A stretch of 64,000 nucleotides of DNA from contig AP024676.1 of the NCBI GenBank assembly GCA_025998955.1, positions 2,294,001 through 2,358,000 on the forward strand, written 5' to 3'. Positions 1 through 8,512 of the stretch are shown one piece after another. Below the pieces are notes generated by a model that was not told the DNA's origin, searched no databases, and saw only the letters and a list, made by a program, of their open reading frames with translations. Source of the DNA: Candidatus Roseilinea sp. Its GTDB lineage: Bacteria > Chloroflexota > Anaerolineae > J036 > Brachytrichaceae. Within the stretch, counting starts at the first letter, position 1. Every line of letters begins with the position of its first letter. The position numbers and the translations under genes are program-made.

Positions 1-482
1 AAGGCCCCGCTGGGGGGCGAAAAGACAGGCAAAAACCCTACGGATCGCGCCAAAAGGGGCGTCAAGCGCAGTCTGTTGGTGGATGAGCAGGGTGTGCCGT
101 TGTCGATCGTGGTCAGCGGGGCGAACACGCCGGATAGCGCGTTGCTGGAGTCCACGCTGGATGCCATGCCGGTGGAGCGACCTGACCCGCAAACCGTCCC
201 GCAGAATCTGTGTCTGGACAAAGCTTACAGCGGCGAACCCTGCCGTCAGGTGGCGCAGGCACATGGCTACGAAATCCATGTGCCGGACAAGGAGAACGCC
301 CAAAAAAACGCCGGCGCAAGCCGGGCCGACGCAAGTCGCGCCGCTGGGTGGTCGAAGTGACTCATTCATGGCTCAATCGCTTTCGTCGGTTGCTGATTCG
401 CTGGGAGAAGAAGGCGAGCAATTATCTGTCCCTGCTGTTTTTCGCCTGCGCCATCATCTGTTGGCGCAAATGCGAGGTTTAG
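1..482 (+). CDS. IS5-family transposase, C-terminal part, needs a -1 frameshift
   Basis: Partial DDE transposase cut by the left window edge. Frame 1 is open from base 1 (APLGGEKTGKNPTDR-like start, then KRSLLVDEQGVPLSIVVSGAN and LCLDKAYSG, the region of the second catalytic Asp) and stops at 360. The rest of the protein lies in frame 3 up to 482, with RRWVVEVTHSWLNRFRRLL and LIRWEKKASNYLSL, the catalytic-Glu region typical of IS5/IS427-type transposases. The frames overlap at a run of seven A at 302-308; a -1 slip there joins DKENAQK to KRRRKPGRRK in register. Programmed frameshifting is known in this IS group, but a plain frameshift mutation cannot be excluded. Family assignment is by motif only. 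Confidence 0.85.
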
Positions 483-496
483 AGATAGGCTCTTAA
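482..496. mobile_element. Probable right end of the IS5-type element
   Basis: Right after the transposase stop lies gagataggctc (482-492), followed by ttaa (493-496). The open frame that starts at 496 looks like the interior of a broken gene, so the IS boundary is placed here. The left terminal repeat is outside the window, so the inverted repeat cannot be confirmed. IS427-type elements commonly target short TA-containing sites, which fits TTAA. Confidence 0.5.
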
Positions 497-1427
497 TGTG
501 GTGCACGGCAGATCAGGGCTACGACTGGTTCAGCGAGGCCGACTGGGAATGCACGCTGCGAAATGCACAAACGTTTGCGCACATCGCACGAGCGGCCGGA
601 ATGAAAGGCATCCTGTTCGATCCAGAGCCCTACAACGTGACCGAGCTGTGGAAGTACAGCTTCCTCTCTGCGCGCGACGGCGCCGGGCGCACGTTCGACG
701 ACTACGCCGCGCAACTGCGAAAGCGCGGCGCGTCGTTCATGCAAACGGTGCAAGCCGAGTTGCCCATGCTGCCGTCATCTCGCTCTTCCTCGTCAATCAC
801 CTGCCGTTGTGCCTGTGGAAGCCCTACGTCTCGCTCGATGTGCGCAAGCGCGAGCTGCATGACCGGCGCTATGGCCTGTTGCCGTTCTTCCTCGCTGGCA
901 TGCTCGATGTTGCGCTACCAGGCGTAACGATCCACGACGGCAACGAGCATGCTTACTACTACACTGCTGCTTCGGAATATGCGCTTGCGGCGAAGTCCAT
1001 TCGCGAAGATGCCCGCCACGCCCTAGCCGACTTCGTGCCGGGCATCGGCACAAAATACGACCAGCACGTGCGCATCGCCAGCGCAACCTATTACGACTAT
1101 TACCTGCTCGCAGAGTCGTTCGATGCGTGGTTCGAAGGACAAGGTAAGCCGCCCTTCTTCGGCAAGTTTCTGAGCCGCGACGATCGCCTGCGCTGGTTAC
1201 AGCACAACCTTTATCACGCCCTGTCGTCGTGCGACATATATACATGGTGGTATGGCGAGAGCATCGACTGGTGGCGTGGCCCAGTGGATGAAGATGTCGT
1301 TACTGCTGTTCGCGCTGCGCGCAACTGCGTTGTGAACAACCAAACGTTGGGGCTGGATGATGAGCTGCAAGTCGCATTGAAGCGCGCTCGCTTGGAAGCC
1401 GAACAGGTGCATCTGCGCGCCAAGTGA
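496..1427 (+). pseudogene. Broken gene next to the IS, unknown family, frameshifted
   Basis: Two frames together read as one protein. Frame 1 from 496 gives a natural-looking sequence (WECTLRNAQTFAHIARAAG, then ILFDPEPYNVTELW) up to about 755-770. Frame 3 then continues it (VISLFLVNHLPLCLWKPYVS, later IHDGNEHAYYYTAASEYAL, then YTWWYGESIDWW) to the stop at 1427. The 5' end is missing, apparently removed by the IS. The aromatic-rich sequence and the DPEPYN stretch look like a TIM-barrel glycosidase-like protein, but no named family was recognised. Because the break needs both an IS truncation and a frameshift, it is called a pseudogene. Confidence 0.65.
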
Positions 1428-1438
1428 GTGAACCCGCT

Positions 1439-1993
1439 ATGAAGCGTTTGAAGATCGCGCTTTTCGTTTGCTTAATCGCCGTCTGCGCCGGACAAACGCC
1501 TGCGTCACCACCTACACGTTCAGCGCAGATCGCCTTTGCAGCGACCGCATGGCCTTCGCACATCCTCATTCGCTACGCACCTACCGACGCGTCATTGTTG
1601 AACCCGGAACGCGGCTTTCACGACAACATTGACCTCATCAACGACGATGACTTTCGGTGGATGCGACAGAAGGGATTTACCCTTGCGCGAACATACATCC
1701 GGCTTGACGTCTATCACGAGAGGCCGCTGCCGGACGCTTTCCTGAAGCAGCTGCAGCGGGGCTTCGATGCCGTACGCCGGGCCGGCATCAAAGTCATCCC
1801 GCGCTTCTCGTACAACTCGGTCCGCATTCCTGCTAACATCGAATCAGGTCGCTACGAGATGACGCTCAACCTACCAGATCCGGCGCCTGCGCTTGCCAAC
1901 CGCGCTGAACACAGCATTCAACTCGCCAATCGAGACACGTGGGAGCAAGCGACCGGTTTCAACAAGCCATTACACATGATTACGATCAAGTGA
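1439..1993 (+). pseudogene. DUF4874/DUF4832-type exported protein with an internal deletion
   Basis: The start is placed at the ATG at 1439, which gives a clear signal peptide (MKRLKIALFVCLIAVCAG); an upstream ATG at 1424 is also in frame. The N-terminal part has the NPERGFHDN motif and TLARTYIRLD typical of DUF4874. After about residue 135 the sequence jumps to LNLPDPAPALANR and HSIQLANRDTWEQATGFN, which looks like the extreme C-terminus of the DUF4832 partner domain. Intact proteins of this family are roughly two to three times longer. The reading frame survives, so a short secreted product could still be made, but the middle of both domains is gone. Suspected role: cell-surface carbohydrate-related protein. 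Confidence 0.6.
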
Positions 1994-2000
1994 TTCACAC

Positions 2001-3131
2001 ATGCTCATCGCCGACGCTCACCTCGACCTCGCCTGGAATGCGCTGACCTATGAGCGCGATCTGCAACTGCCCGTACACGTCATCCGGCAAATCGAAGCGC
2101 CGATGACCGGCAAGGGCCGGGCGATGAACACCGTCGCACTGCCCGACATGCACCGCGGGCGCGTCTTCCTCAGCTTCGCCACGCTGCTGGCGCGGGCTTC
2201 GGGACGTCCTGCGCCGGGCATCGAATATGGCTCGATGGCGCAGGCGCACGCCATCGCCAAAGGCCAGCTCGCCTACTACCGCGCGCTCGAGCAGCAAGGC
2301 GAGGTGCGCGTGATCGAAACCGTCGAGCAGCTCGAGCGGCATGTGGCGGAATGGTCGGCCCTCACCCCGACTCCTCTCCCCCAGGGAGAGGAGCAGGGGG
2401 TGCGGGTGCCACCGCTCGGCTTCGTCATCTCGATGGAGGGCGCCGACCCGATCACCACGCCGGATGAGCTGGCGTATTGGCACGAGATGGGTTTGCGCCT
2501 GCTCGGCCCGGCGCACTACGGGCCAAACCGATACGCCGGTGGTACCGGCACTACGCGCGGACTCACCGAAGGCATCGGCCCGGCGTTGCTCCGCGAGATG
2601 CGCCGGCTGGGCATCGCACTCGATTGCACGCACCTCAGTGACGAGGCGTTCTGGGAAGCCGTGCGCGTCTACGACGGCCCGCTGCTGGCCAGCCACCAAA
2701 ACTGCCGCGCCATTGCCCGCATGCAGCGCCAGTTCAGCGACGAACAGCTCAAGCTCATCATCGCGCGCGGCGGCGTCATCGGCGCATCGTTCGACGTGGT
2801 GATGGTGCGCGACGGCTGGCAGTGGGCGGCAATGAATAACCTGACCGAGCCGAATCCGGTGCTGATGCGCGAGGTCGTAGATCACATTGACCACGTGTGC
2901 CAGTTGGCCGGGAACGCCGACCACGCCGGTATCGGCTCGGACTTGGACGGCGGCTTCGGGCGCGAACAATCCCCGCGCGACTTGGACACCATCGCCGACC
3001 TACAGAAGCTAGCCGGCCTGCTGGCCGAGCGCGGCTACGGCCAAGACGACATCGAGAAGATCATGTTTCGCAACTGGGTGCGCTTCCTGCGAGCTATCTT
3101 GAGACGAAGAACCCACGTGAAAGATGATTGA
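2001..3131 (+). CDS. Membrane dipeptidase, peptidase family M19
   Basis: Zinc-dependent dipeptidase of the renal dipeptidase family, 376 residues. Metal ligands and active-site positions are visible: H7 and D9 in DAHLDL, E146 in SMEGADP, H211 in DCTHLSD, H232 in LLASHQNCRAI, and D314 in GIGSDLDGGFG. No signal peptide is seen, so it is probably cytoplasmic, acting on dipeptides. An extra segment at residues 121-134 (LTPTPLPQGEEQG) does not look like family sequence: it is encoded by a palindromic repeat inserted in frame just before the E146 region. The gene starts 7 bases after the previous broken gene and is followed by a heptad-repeat element and a GH20-like gene. Confidence 0.9.
   Translation: MLIADAHLDLAWNALTYERDLQLPVHVIRQIEAPMTGKGRAMNTVALPDMHRGRVFLSFATLLARASGRPAPGIEYGSMAQAHAIAKGQLAYYRALEQQGEVRVIETVEQLERHVAEWSALTPTPLPQGEEQGVRVPPLGFVISMEGADPITTPDELAYWHEMGLRLLGPAHYGPNRYAGGTGTTRGLTEGIGPALLREMRRLGIALDCTHLSDEAFWEAVRVYDGPLLASHQNCRAIARMQRQFSDEQLKLIIARGGVIGASFDVVMVRDGWQWAAMNNLTEPNPVLMREVVDHIDHVCQLAGNADHAGIGSDLDGGFGREQSPRDLDTIADLQKLAGLLAERGYGQDDIEKIMFRNWVRFLRAILRRRTHVKDD
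2371..2393. repeat. Palindromic repeat inserted inside the M19 dipeptidase gene
   Basis: A perfect 10-base stem, ctcctctccc (2371-2380) and gggagaggag (2384-2393), with a cca loop, preceded by cctcaccccga. Its translation, LTPTPLPQGE, is a word seen in many unrelated bacterial proteins as the product of a dispersed palindromic repeat. It keeps the reading frame. Confidence 0.75.
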
Positions 3132-3175
3132 TGATTGATGATTGGCGACGCACAACTCAAAACTTAAAACTCAAG
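3123..3175. repeat. Heptad-repeat element between M19 and GH20-like genes
   Basis: Three perfect tandem copies of gatgatt (3123-3143) overlap the stop codon of the dipeptidase, followed by a second short-period stretch (caactca, aaactta, aaactca, agactca). The 7-base period matches other junctions in this window. Confidence 0.75.
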
Positions 3176-3179
3176 ACTC

Positions 3180-4127
3180 ATGACCGATCTCATCTGGGCA
3201 AACCTACTTCATCTGAGCTTCAACATGTGGCCGGATCGCAACGCGCCAGACCTGCCACGCTATTGGGCCTTTCACGAAAAGATGTTCTTCGACCGCGCAG
3301 TGTGGGACGACGTCACAGCGGCGATGGCGCGCGCTGGGATGAATATGGTCGTCATAGACCTGGGCGATGCGGTGAAATATGAGACGCATCCGGAGATCGC
3401 CTTGCCCGACGCATGGAGCCGCGACGAGCTGAAGACAGAACTGGCGCGCCTGCGACGCCTCGGCCTCGAGCCGATTCCCAAGCTCAACTTCTCGACTAGC
3501 CACGATGCCTGGCTCAAGGAATACTCGCGCATGGTCAGCACACGCAAATACTACGAGGTGTGCGCCAACCTGATCGGCGAGGTATGCGAGCTGTTCGATT
3601 CGCCGCGCCTCTTTCACATCGGCATGGACGAAGAAACGGCCGAGAACCAGACGCACTTCAACATCGCCATCATCCGCCAGCACGAACTGTATTGGCACGA
3701 CTTTCAGTTTCTGGTAGATCAGGTGGAGAAGCACAACGCGCGGGCGTGGATCTGGAGCGACATGATCTGGGATCACCAGGAAGTATGGCTGCGGCACATG
3801 CCCAAAAGCGTGCTGCAGAGCAACTGGTACTACGAGGACGACTTCACGGGCCGGCGCAATGACGTGCCGCACAGCGACCGTTATCTCGCTCACGCCGCCA
3901 GAACCTATGAACTGCTCGAAAGGCACGGGTTCGATCAAGTCCCGACCGGCAGCAACTGGTCCATGCCGACAAACTTCGCTGCTACGGTAGCCCATTGCCG
4001 GCGTGTCATTGCGCCGGAGCGGCTCAAAGGCTTTCTGATGGCGCCGTGGGCGCCGACGATCGAGGCATGCCGTGCGGTGCACATGGCTGCCGTCCAGCAG
4101 GTGGCGGAGGCGAAACGGGCGACTTGA
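3180..4127 (+). CDS. GH20-like TIM-barrel glycosidase, uncharacterised
   Basis: 315-residue cytoplasmic-looking protein with no signal peptide. The HIGMDEE motif at residues 146-152 resembles the H-x-G-G-D-E active site of family 20 hexosaminidases, with adjacent acidic residues that could act in catalysis. Other barrel-like strands are visible (MVVIDLGDAV near 57-66, PIPKLNF near 99-104, AWIWSDMIWDH). Similar uncharacterised proteins occur beside sugar-catabolism genes. Here the next gene is an alpha-galactosidase-like GH36 protein, supporting a role in glycoside breakdown. The substrate is unknown. The start at 3180 directly follows the repeat element. Confidence 0.65.
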   Translation: MTDLIWANLLHLSFNMWPDRNAPDLPRYWAFHEKMFFDRAVWDDVTAAMARAGMNMVVIDLGDAVKYETHPEIALPDAWSRDELKTELARLRRLGLEPIPKLNFSTSHDAWLKEYSRMVSTRKYYEVCANLIGEVCELFDSPRLFHIGMDEETAENQTHFNIAIIRQHELYWHDFQFLVDQVEKHNARAWIWSDMIWDHQEVWLRHMPKSVLQSNWYYEDDFTGRRNDVPHSDRYLAHAARTYELLERHGFDQVPTGSNWSMPTNFAATVAHCRRVIAPERLKGFLMAPWAPTIEACRAVHMAAVQQVAEAKRAT

Positions 4128-4150
4128 GTTGCCGGTCATGGGCCGTGCGC

Positions 4151-4178
4151 TGTCATTCCCGCACAGGCGGGATCCAGG
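4151..4178. repeat. Dispersed palindromic repeat in the GH20-GH36 gap
   Basis: The stretch tgtcattcccgcacaggcgg and the following gatccagg are recognisable as the very common intergenic palindrome of the type cattcccgc-N-gcgggaatccag. Reading it as coding gives only the typical junk peptide of this repeat, one reason for placing the start of the next gene downstream of it. Confidence 0.65.
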
Positions 4179-4218
4179 TTTTGGGTCGCGCCTGGCTTCT
4201 GGTGCTTGGCTAAGCACA

Positions 4219-6108
4219 GTGACTACACCACTCAACGCTGAACGTCTTCACATCTCCGAAGCCGTTGGCGAAGGCGTCCACGACCTGTCCTTTCAACTCA
4301 GACTGAAGGACGATGAGCGCAACTACTCGCTCACCGACTTCGACTGGACGGTGGCGCATGACGGTGCCGCGCTGCACTGCCTCGGTTCGTCTGGCCCGCT
4401 GCGCATCGCGTGGACATTCACGTCGGAGCGAGAGGGTTACTGGGTACAACTCGTCGTTGAGTGTGACGAACCCTTTCATTGCGCCGAGATCACCAACCTC
4501 ATCGTCACGTATGCACCGCAGACCGCCGACCTGACCGAGTGGTGGGTACCGAATTTCGGCGAGTCCATTGACCACGTCGGCCTCTTTCGCGTGCGCGAGC
4601 TCAGTAATACACCCGGCGCGCGCATAGATAAGGTGTTGCGTGGCGCCTTTCAGGATGAGGCGCGACCAGGCCTCTTCCTCGGCACACGCTTCCCGCAGAC
4701 GCACGCGCACTGGTATTCCGTTTCGCATGATGCCGCCGGTTTGAAGTTCACCTCCACCACGAAGTTCGCCGCGAGTGCCGCCCCGCGCACGCGCTGGGAG
4801 TCCGAGCAGACATGGGTGTGCGCCAACAAATCGGCGCGCGACGCGCTCGATGCGTATGCGGGACATCTGCCCCGCCGCACGCTGCCCCGGCCGCCGGTCG
4901 GTTGGAACTCATGGGACTACTACTTCTCCAGCATCTCGCTCGAGGATCTGATCGAGAACATGGACGCCATTCGTCGTCACCCGCTTCTGTCGGCTCACGT
5001 GAAGATCATCGTGTTGGACATGGGATGGGAGCACCTGTGGGGCGAATGGGAACCGAACTATCGCTTTCCCGGAGGCCTCGAACGCGTCGTGCGCGAAATC
5101 AGGCAGCGCGGCTTCATCCCCGGCATCTGGACCGCGCCCATTCAGGTGCATGCGCATTCGAAGACGGGCCTGCGGCGGCCGGAGTTGTTGCTGAAGAATC
5201 AGCACGGCGATCCGATCGCTTCGCACGTGCAAGGACACTATGTGCTCGACCCCACTAGTCCCAATGGGGAGGCGTTCGTGCGCAATCTGTTCACGCGCCT
5301 GTACATGCTCGGCTTTCGATTCTTCAAGATTGACTTTCTGAACGACCTATGTATCAACCAGCGTCTTCATCGCGCCGACTTCGGGCCATACGACGCAATG
5401 AGGCGCTTGTTCGAGATCGTGCGGGAGTGTGTGACGGAGGACAGTCACATCCTCGGGTGCAGCTTGCCACCCGAAGCCGGCGCAGGCGTCGCCGATTCCG
5501 GGCGCATCGGCATAGACATCCACAACCAATGGACGCACGTGGAGTGGGTGTGTGACTACCTGCAATGGAGCTACTGGCTGCATGGGCGCGTGTGGATCAA
5601 CGACCCCGATTTCCTCGTCGTGCGCGGTAGAGACACATCGCTCGAGCCGGTCATCAATGTGACCAACCCGAACGCTCACCATCCCAACCCACCGCGCTGG
5701 CGGCGCGGGCCAGAGTTCACGCTGGACGAGGCGCGCACGTGGGCCAGCATCGTCGCGATGGCTGGCGGCAACGTCTTCCTCGGCGACCGCATCACACAGC
5801 TAAACGAAGCCGCGTACGACGTGATCGGCGAAGTGATCAAGCCGACAGGCGTTGCCGCACAACCGCTCGATTTGTGCGCCGCTCGGCGCGCTTCGCTCTG
5901 GTTTCAGTCGCTGCCGAACGAGCATCGTTTGACGGTCATCAACTGGTCGGATGTGCCGCTGAAACGCGTGATCAACTTCGCCGCGCTCGGCTTGGCTGCG
6001 CCCACGCGCGTTGTCGAGATGTGGTCGAGGCAAACGCATGAGGTGCGCGACGGGTGTGTCACCGTCGAATTGCCGCCGCATGCGTGTGCCGTGTTGCGGT
6101 GGCAGTAG
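4219..6108 (+). CDS. GH36-type alpha-galactosidase-like glycoside hydrolase
   Basis: 629 residues from a GTG at 4219. The frame is open back to 4072, but that part overlaps the previous gene and the dispersed repeat, so the later start is chosen. PVGWNSWDYYF (around 226-236) is the hallmark entry of clan GH-D alpha-galactosidases, and FFKIDFLNDL carries the expected nucleophile Asp at about residue 372. A second conserved acidic region follows near DIHNQWTHVEW. An N-terminal beta-sandwich-like domain (1-220) and a C-terminal beta domain (HRLTVINWSDVP) complete the usual GH36 layout. No signal peptide, so probably intracellular. Likely releases terminal alpha-linked galactose or a similar sugar; exact specificity cannot be read. 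Confidence 0.8.
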   Translation: MTTPLNAERLHISEAVGEGVHDLSFQLRLKDDERNYSLTDFDWTVAHDGAALHCLGSSGPLRIAWTFTSEREGYWVQLVVECDEPFHCAEITNLIVTYAPQTADLTEWWVPNFGESIDHVGLFRVRELSNTPGARIDKVLRGAFQDEARPGLFLGTRFPQTHAHWYSVSHDAAGLKFTSTTKFAASAAPRTRWESEQTWVCANKSARDALDAYAGHLPRRTLPRPPVGWNSWDYYFSSISLEDLIENMDAIRRHPLLSAHVKIIVLDMGWEHLWGEWEPNYRFPGGLERVVREIRQRGFIPGIWTAPIQVHAHSKTGLRRPELLLKNQHGDPIASHVQGHYVLDPTSPNGEAFVRNLFTRLYMLGFRFFKIDFLNDLCINQRLHRADFGPYDAMRRLFEIVRECVTEDSHILGCSLPPEAGAGVADSGRIGIDIHNQWTHVEWVCDYLQWSYWLHGRVWINDPDFLVVRGRDTSLEPVINVTNPNAHHPNPPRWRRGPEFTLDEARTWASIVAMAGGNVFLGDRITQLNEAAYDVIGEVIKPTGVAAQPLDLCAARRASLWFQSLPNEHRLTVINWSDVPLKRVINFAALGLAAPTRVVEMWSRQTHEVRDGCVTVELPPHACAVLRWQ

Positions 6109-6110
6109 AC

Positions 6111-6140
6111 CCGTAAGACCTTCGAGACCTTTACGGTTTT
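6111..6140 (+). terminator. Weak candidate terminator after the GH36 gene
   Basis: ccgtaa (6111-6116) pairs with ttacgg (6131-6136) across a 14-base loop, followed by tttt. The stem is short. Confidence 0.35.
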
Positions 6141-6169
6141 GACTGCTAAGGCCGAGACGACAAGACACC

Positions 6170-6361
6170 ATGATCGAAGCAGGTTTTGCAGAAGCCGATA
6201 TCACGCCGCCGGTCGGCGCGGAGATGCCCGGCGGCTTGGGCAAGGCGTATGTGACAGCGATTTGCGCCCGCGCGAATTTGCCGACGCACCGGACGATGCG
6301 CGCACACCGATCGAGGCGCACTGCATCCATAGCCGACGAGGACATAGACCTTCAGCCATAA
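6170..6361 (+). pseudogene. Fragment of a neutral/alkaline ceramidase-like gene
   Basis: A 63-residue frame begins MIEAGFAEADITPPVGAEMP and GGLGKAYV, which is the N-terminal signature of the large neutral/alkaline ceramidase-like family found beside sugar-catabolism genes. After about residue 30 the match ends in arginine-rich sequence. Family members are typically several hundred residues, so nearly all of the gene is gone. It sits between GH36 and the Gfo/Idh oxidoreductase and is the third decayed gene in the first 6.4 kb. Confidence 0.6.
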
Positions 6362-6371
6362 TCAAAGCAAT

Positions 6372-7610
6372 ATGAAATCCTTCGCCTTCGCCGGCGCGAG
6401 CAGCCGGGCCATCGGCATGTTCGCCATCCCCATCGCCCGGCGCTTCTGCGACGCCGCGCGCATCGTCGGCGTATTCGACGTGAACCCGCATCGCGCGCGC
6501 CTGCTGAGCGAGCACACCACGCATCCGCCGGTCTTCGACGACTTCGATGCTATGCTGCGCGAGACGAAGCCGGACTGCGTGATCGTGACGACCGTGGATC
6601 GCTTTCATCACGAGTACATCATCCGCGCGCTGGAGGCCGGCTGCGACGCCATCACCGAGAAGCCGATGACGATTGACGACGAGAAGTGCCGCGCCATCCT
6701 AGACGCCGAGCGGCGCACCGGCAGAACCGTCACCGTCACCTTCAACTACCGCTTCATGCCCTACGTCACGCTGGCCAAGGAGATCATCCGCTCCGGCGCG
6801 CTGGGCCAGGTGCTCAACGTGGACTTCGAGTGGATGCTCGACCGGCGGCACGGCGCGGACTACTTCCGGCGCTGGCATCGGCGCATGGAAAATAGCGGCG
6901 GCCTGCTGGTGCACAAGAGCACGCATCACTTCGATCTGGTGAACTGGTGGCTGGACGACGAGCCGGAGCGCGTGTTCGCCTTTGGCGCGCGCCGGTTCTA
7001 CGGCCCGACGCGCGCCGAACGCGGCGAGCGTTGCAGCGCGTGCGACTACGCCCGCACGTGCGAGTTCTACGTGGACTACGCCAACGACCCGATGCTGAGG
7101 GCGCTCTACTTCGACGCCGAGCGATACGACGGTTACTTCCGCGACCGGTGTGTCTTCAGCGACGAGATTGACATCTACGATACGATGAGCGTGTGTGTGC
7201 GCTACGCCGGCGGCGCACAGTTGGCCTACTCGCTGGTGGCCTACTCGCCCTACGAGGGCTGGCGCGCCAGCATCACCGGCACGGGCGGACGCATGGAGCT
7301 GGAGGAGATCGAGAGCGGGCCACTGGCCGGCGCGCAACCGCAGATGATCAAACTCTTCGACGCGCAGGGCAAACTGACCGTGCGCGAGGTGGCTGCCGCC
7401 GAGGGCGGGCACGGCGGCGGCGACCCGCTGCTGCTGGAGCGGCTGTTCGGCGGCAAGCCGATGCCCGATCCGCTCGGCCACATGGCCGGCTCGCGCGCCG
7501 GCGCAATGAGCATCCTGATCGGCGTCGGCGCAAACAAAAGCATCGCGTCCGGCCGGCCGGTGGCCATCGCCGACCTGCTCGGCGGATCAAACGGAGGCAT
7601 TCATGGCTGA
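6372..7610 (+). CDS. Gfo/Idh/MocA-family NAD(P)-dependent oxidoreductase
   Basis: 412 residues. The N-terminal Rossmann fold starts with FAFAGASSRAIG and continues to VGVFDVN; the family motif E-K-P is at residues 96-98 (AITEKPMTI). The C-terminal alpha/beta substrate domain carries H-rich SGGLLVHKSTHHFDLVNWW, close to the H-x-x-D-x catalytic region of the family. An unusual Cys pattern, CSACDYARTCEFY (near 219-231), is not a general family feature and might bind metal. Likely oxidises or reduces a sugar or cyclitol. A cataat box lies 9 bases before the ATG. The next gene overlaps by 8 bases, so the two are almost certainly co-transcribed. Confidence 0.88.
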   Translation: MKSFAFAGASSRAIGMFAIPIARRFCDAARIVGVFDVNPHRARLLSEHTTHPPVFDDFDAMLRETKPDCVIVTTVDRFHHEYIIRALEAGCDAITEKPMTIDDEKCRAILDAERRTGRTVTVTFNYRFMPYVTLAKEIIRSGALGQVLNVDFEWMLDRRHGADYFRRWHRRMENSGGLLVHKSTHHFDLVNWWLDDEPERVFAFGARRFYGPTRAERGERCSACDYARTCEFYVDYANDPMLRALYFDAERYDGYFRDRCVFSDEIDIYDTMSVCVRYAGGAQLAYSLVAYSPYEGWRASITGTGGRMELEEIESGPLAGAQPQMIKLFDAQGKLTVREVAAAEGGHGGGDPLLLERLFGGKPMPDPLGHMAGSRAGAMSILIGVGANKSIASGRPVAIADLLGGSNGGIHG

Positions 7611-8427
7611 AGCACTCTACATCGCAACCGAGTTCACGCCGCGCGGCGGCTTCACCGACGGCATCGAAGGGCCGGCCTGCGACCGCGAAGGTAACATCTA
7701 CGCCGTGAACTACGCGCGTCAGGGCACCATCGGCAAGATCACGCCGGACGGCGAATGTCGCATCTTCGTCGAGCTGCCGAACGGCAGCATCGGCAACGGC
7801 ATCCGCTTCACCTCGCAGGGCGACATGCTGATCGCCGACTACACCAACCACAACATTCTGAAAGTGGACATGACGACGCGGGCCATCAGCATCTACGCGC
7901 ACGAGCCGACGGCCAACCAGCCCAACGACATCTGCATCACCGACGACGACCTCGTGTTCGCCAGCGACCCGAGCTGGGCGCGCGAAGACGGCCAGATCTG
8001 GCGCATCGGCCACGACCGCCGGTTCGTCTTACTCGAAACCGGGATGGGCACCACCAACGGCATCGAAGTTTCGCCCGATGGACGCACCCTCTACGTCAAC
8101 GAGACCATACAACGCAACGTATGGGCCTACGACCTCTCGCCGCAGGGTGAGATCAGCAACAAGCGCCTGCTCATTCAGTTCCCCGATTACGCGATGGACG
8201 GCATGCGCTGCGACTTAGAAGGCAACCTCTACATCACGCGCTGGGGCAAGGGCACCGTTGCCAAGGTGTCGCCGCAGGGCGAGCTGTTGCTGGAAGTGCA
8301 GTTGCATGGGGCGCACTGCACCAACATCACCTTCGGCGGACCGGACGGCCGGACGGCCTACGTCACCGTCGCCGACAACGGCAACATCGAGCGCTTCCGC
8401 GTCGAGGCGCGCGGGAGGCACACGTGA
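7603..8427 (+). CDS. SMP-30/gluconolactonase-like beta-propeller protein
   Basis: 274 residues with repeated propeller blades: EGPACDREGNIYAVNY, GIRFTSQGDMLIADYTNH, ITDDDLVFASDPSW, TNGIEVSPDGRTLYVNET, DGMRCDLEGNLYITRW. The EGP opening, the TNG(I) segment and the SPDG-TLY-N turn are the metal/substrate-site elements of SMP-30/gluconolactonase/luciferin-regenerating-like proteins. Likely a lactonase acting on an aldonolactone, consistent with the overlapping upstream oxidoreductase that could make the lactone. A ggagg sequence at 7593-7597 supports the ATG at 7603. No signal peptide. Confidence 0.85.
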   Translation: MAEALYIATEFTPRGGFTDGIEGPACDREGNIYAVNYARQGTIGKITPDGECRIFVELPNGSIGNGIRFTSQGDMLIADYTNHNILKVDMTTRAISIYAHEPTANQPNDICITDDDLVFASDPSWAREDGQIWRIGHDRRFVLLETGMGTTNGIEVSPDGRTLYVNETIQRNVWAYDLSPQGEISNKRLLIQFPDYAMDGMRCDLEGNLYITRWGKGTVAKVSPQGELLLEVQLHGAHCTNITFGGPDGRTAYVTVADNGNIERFRVEARGRHT

Positions 8428-8445
8428 GGCGTGCGGCGGATATAC

Positions 8446-8487
8446 GTCTTGCGTCTTGCGTTTTGCATCTTGCGTCCGCGTCCTGCG
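8446..8487. repeat. Heptad-repeat element downstream of the SMP-30-like gene
   Basis: Six consecutive 7-base units with drift: gtcttgc, gtcttgc, gttttgc, atcttgc, gtccgcg, tcctgcg. Confidence 0.75.
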
Positions 8488-8512
8488 GCTTATGTCGGGT
8501 GCACTCGACAAC

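Noticed and set aside
1995-2969. 324-residue minus-strand frame opposite the M19 dipeptidase
   Set aside because: Shadow of a gene with complete active-site motifs; no signal or domain of its own.
4072-4218. Early start of the GH36 gene at 4072
   Set aside because: Would overlap the GH20-like gene and translate a dispersed intergenic palindrome; the GTG at 4219 gives a sensible N-terminus.
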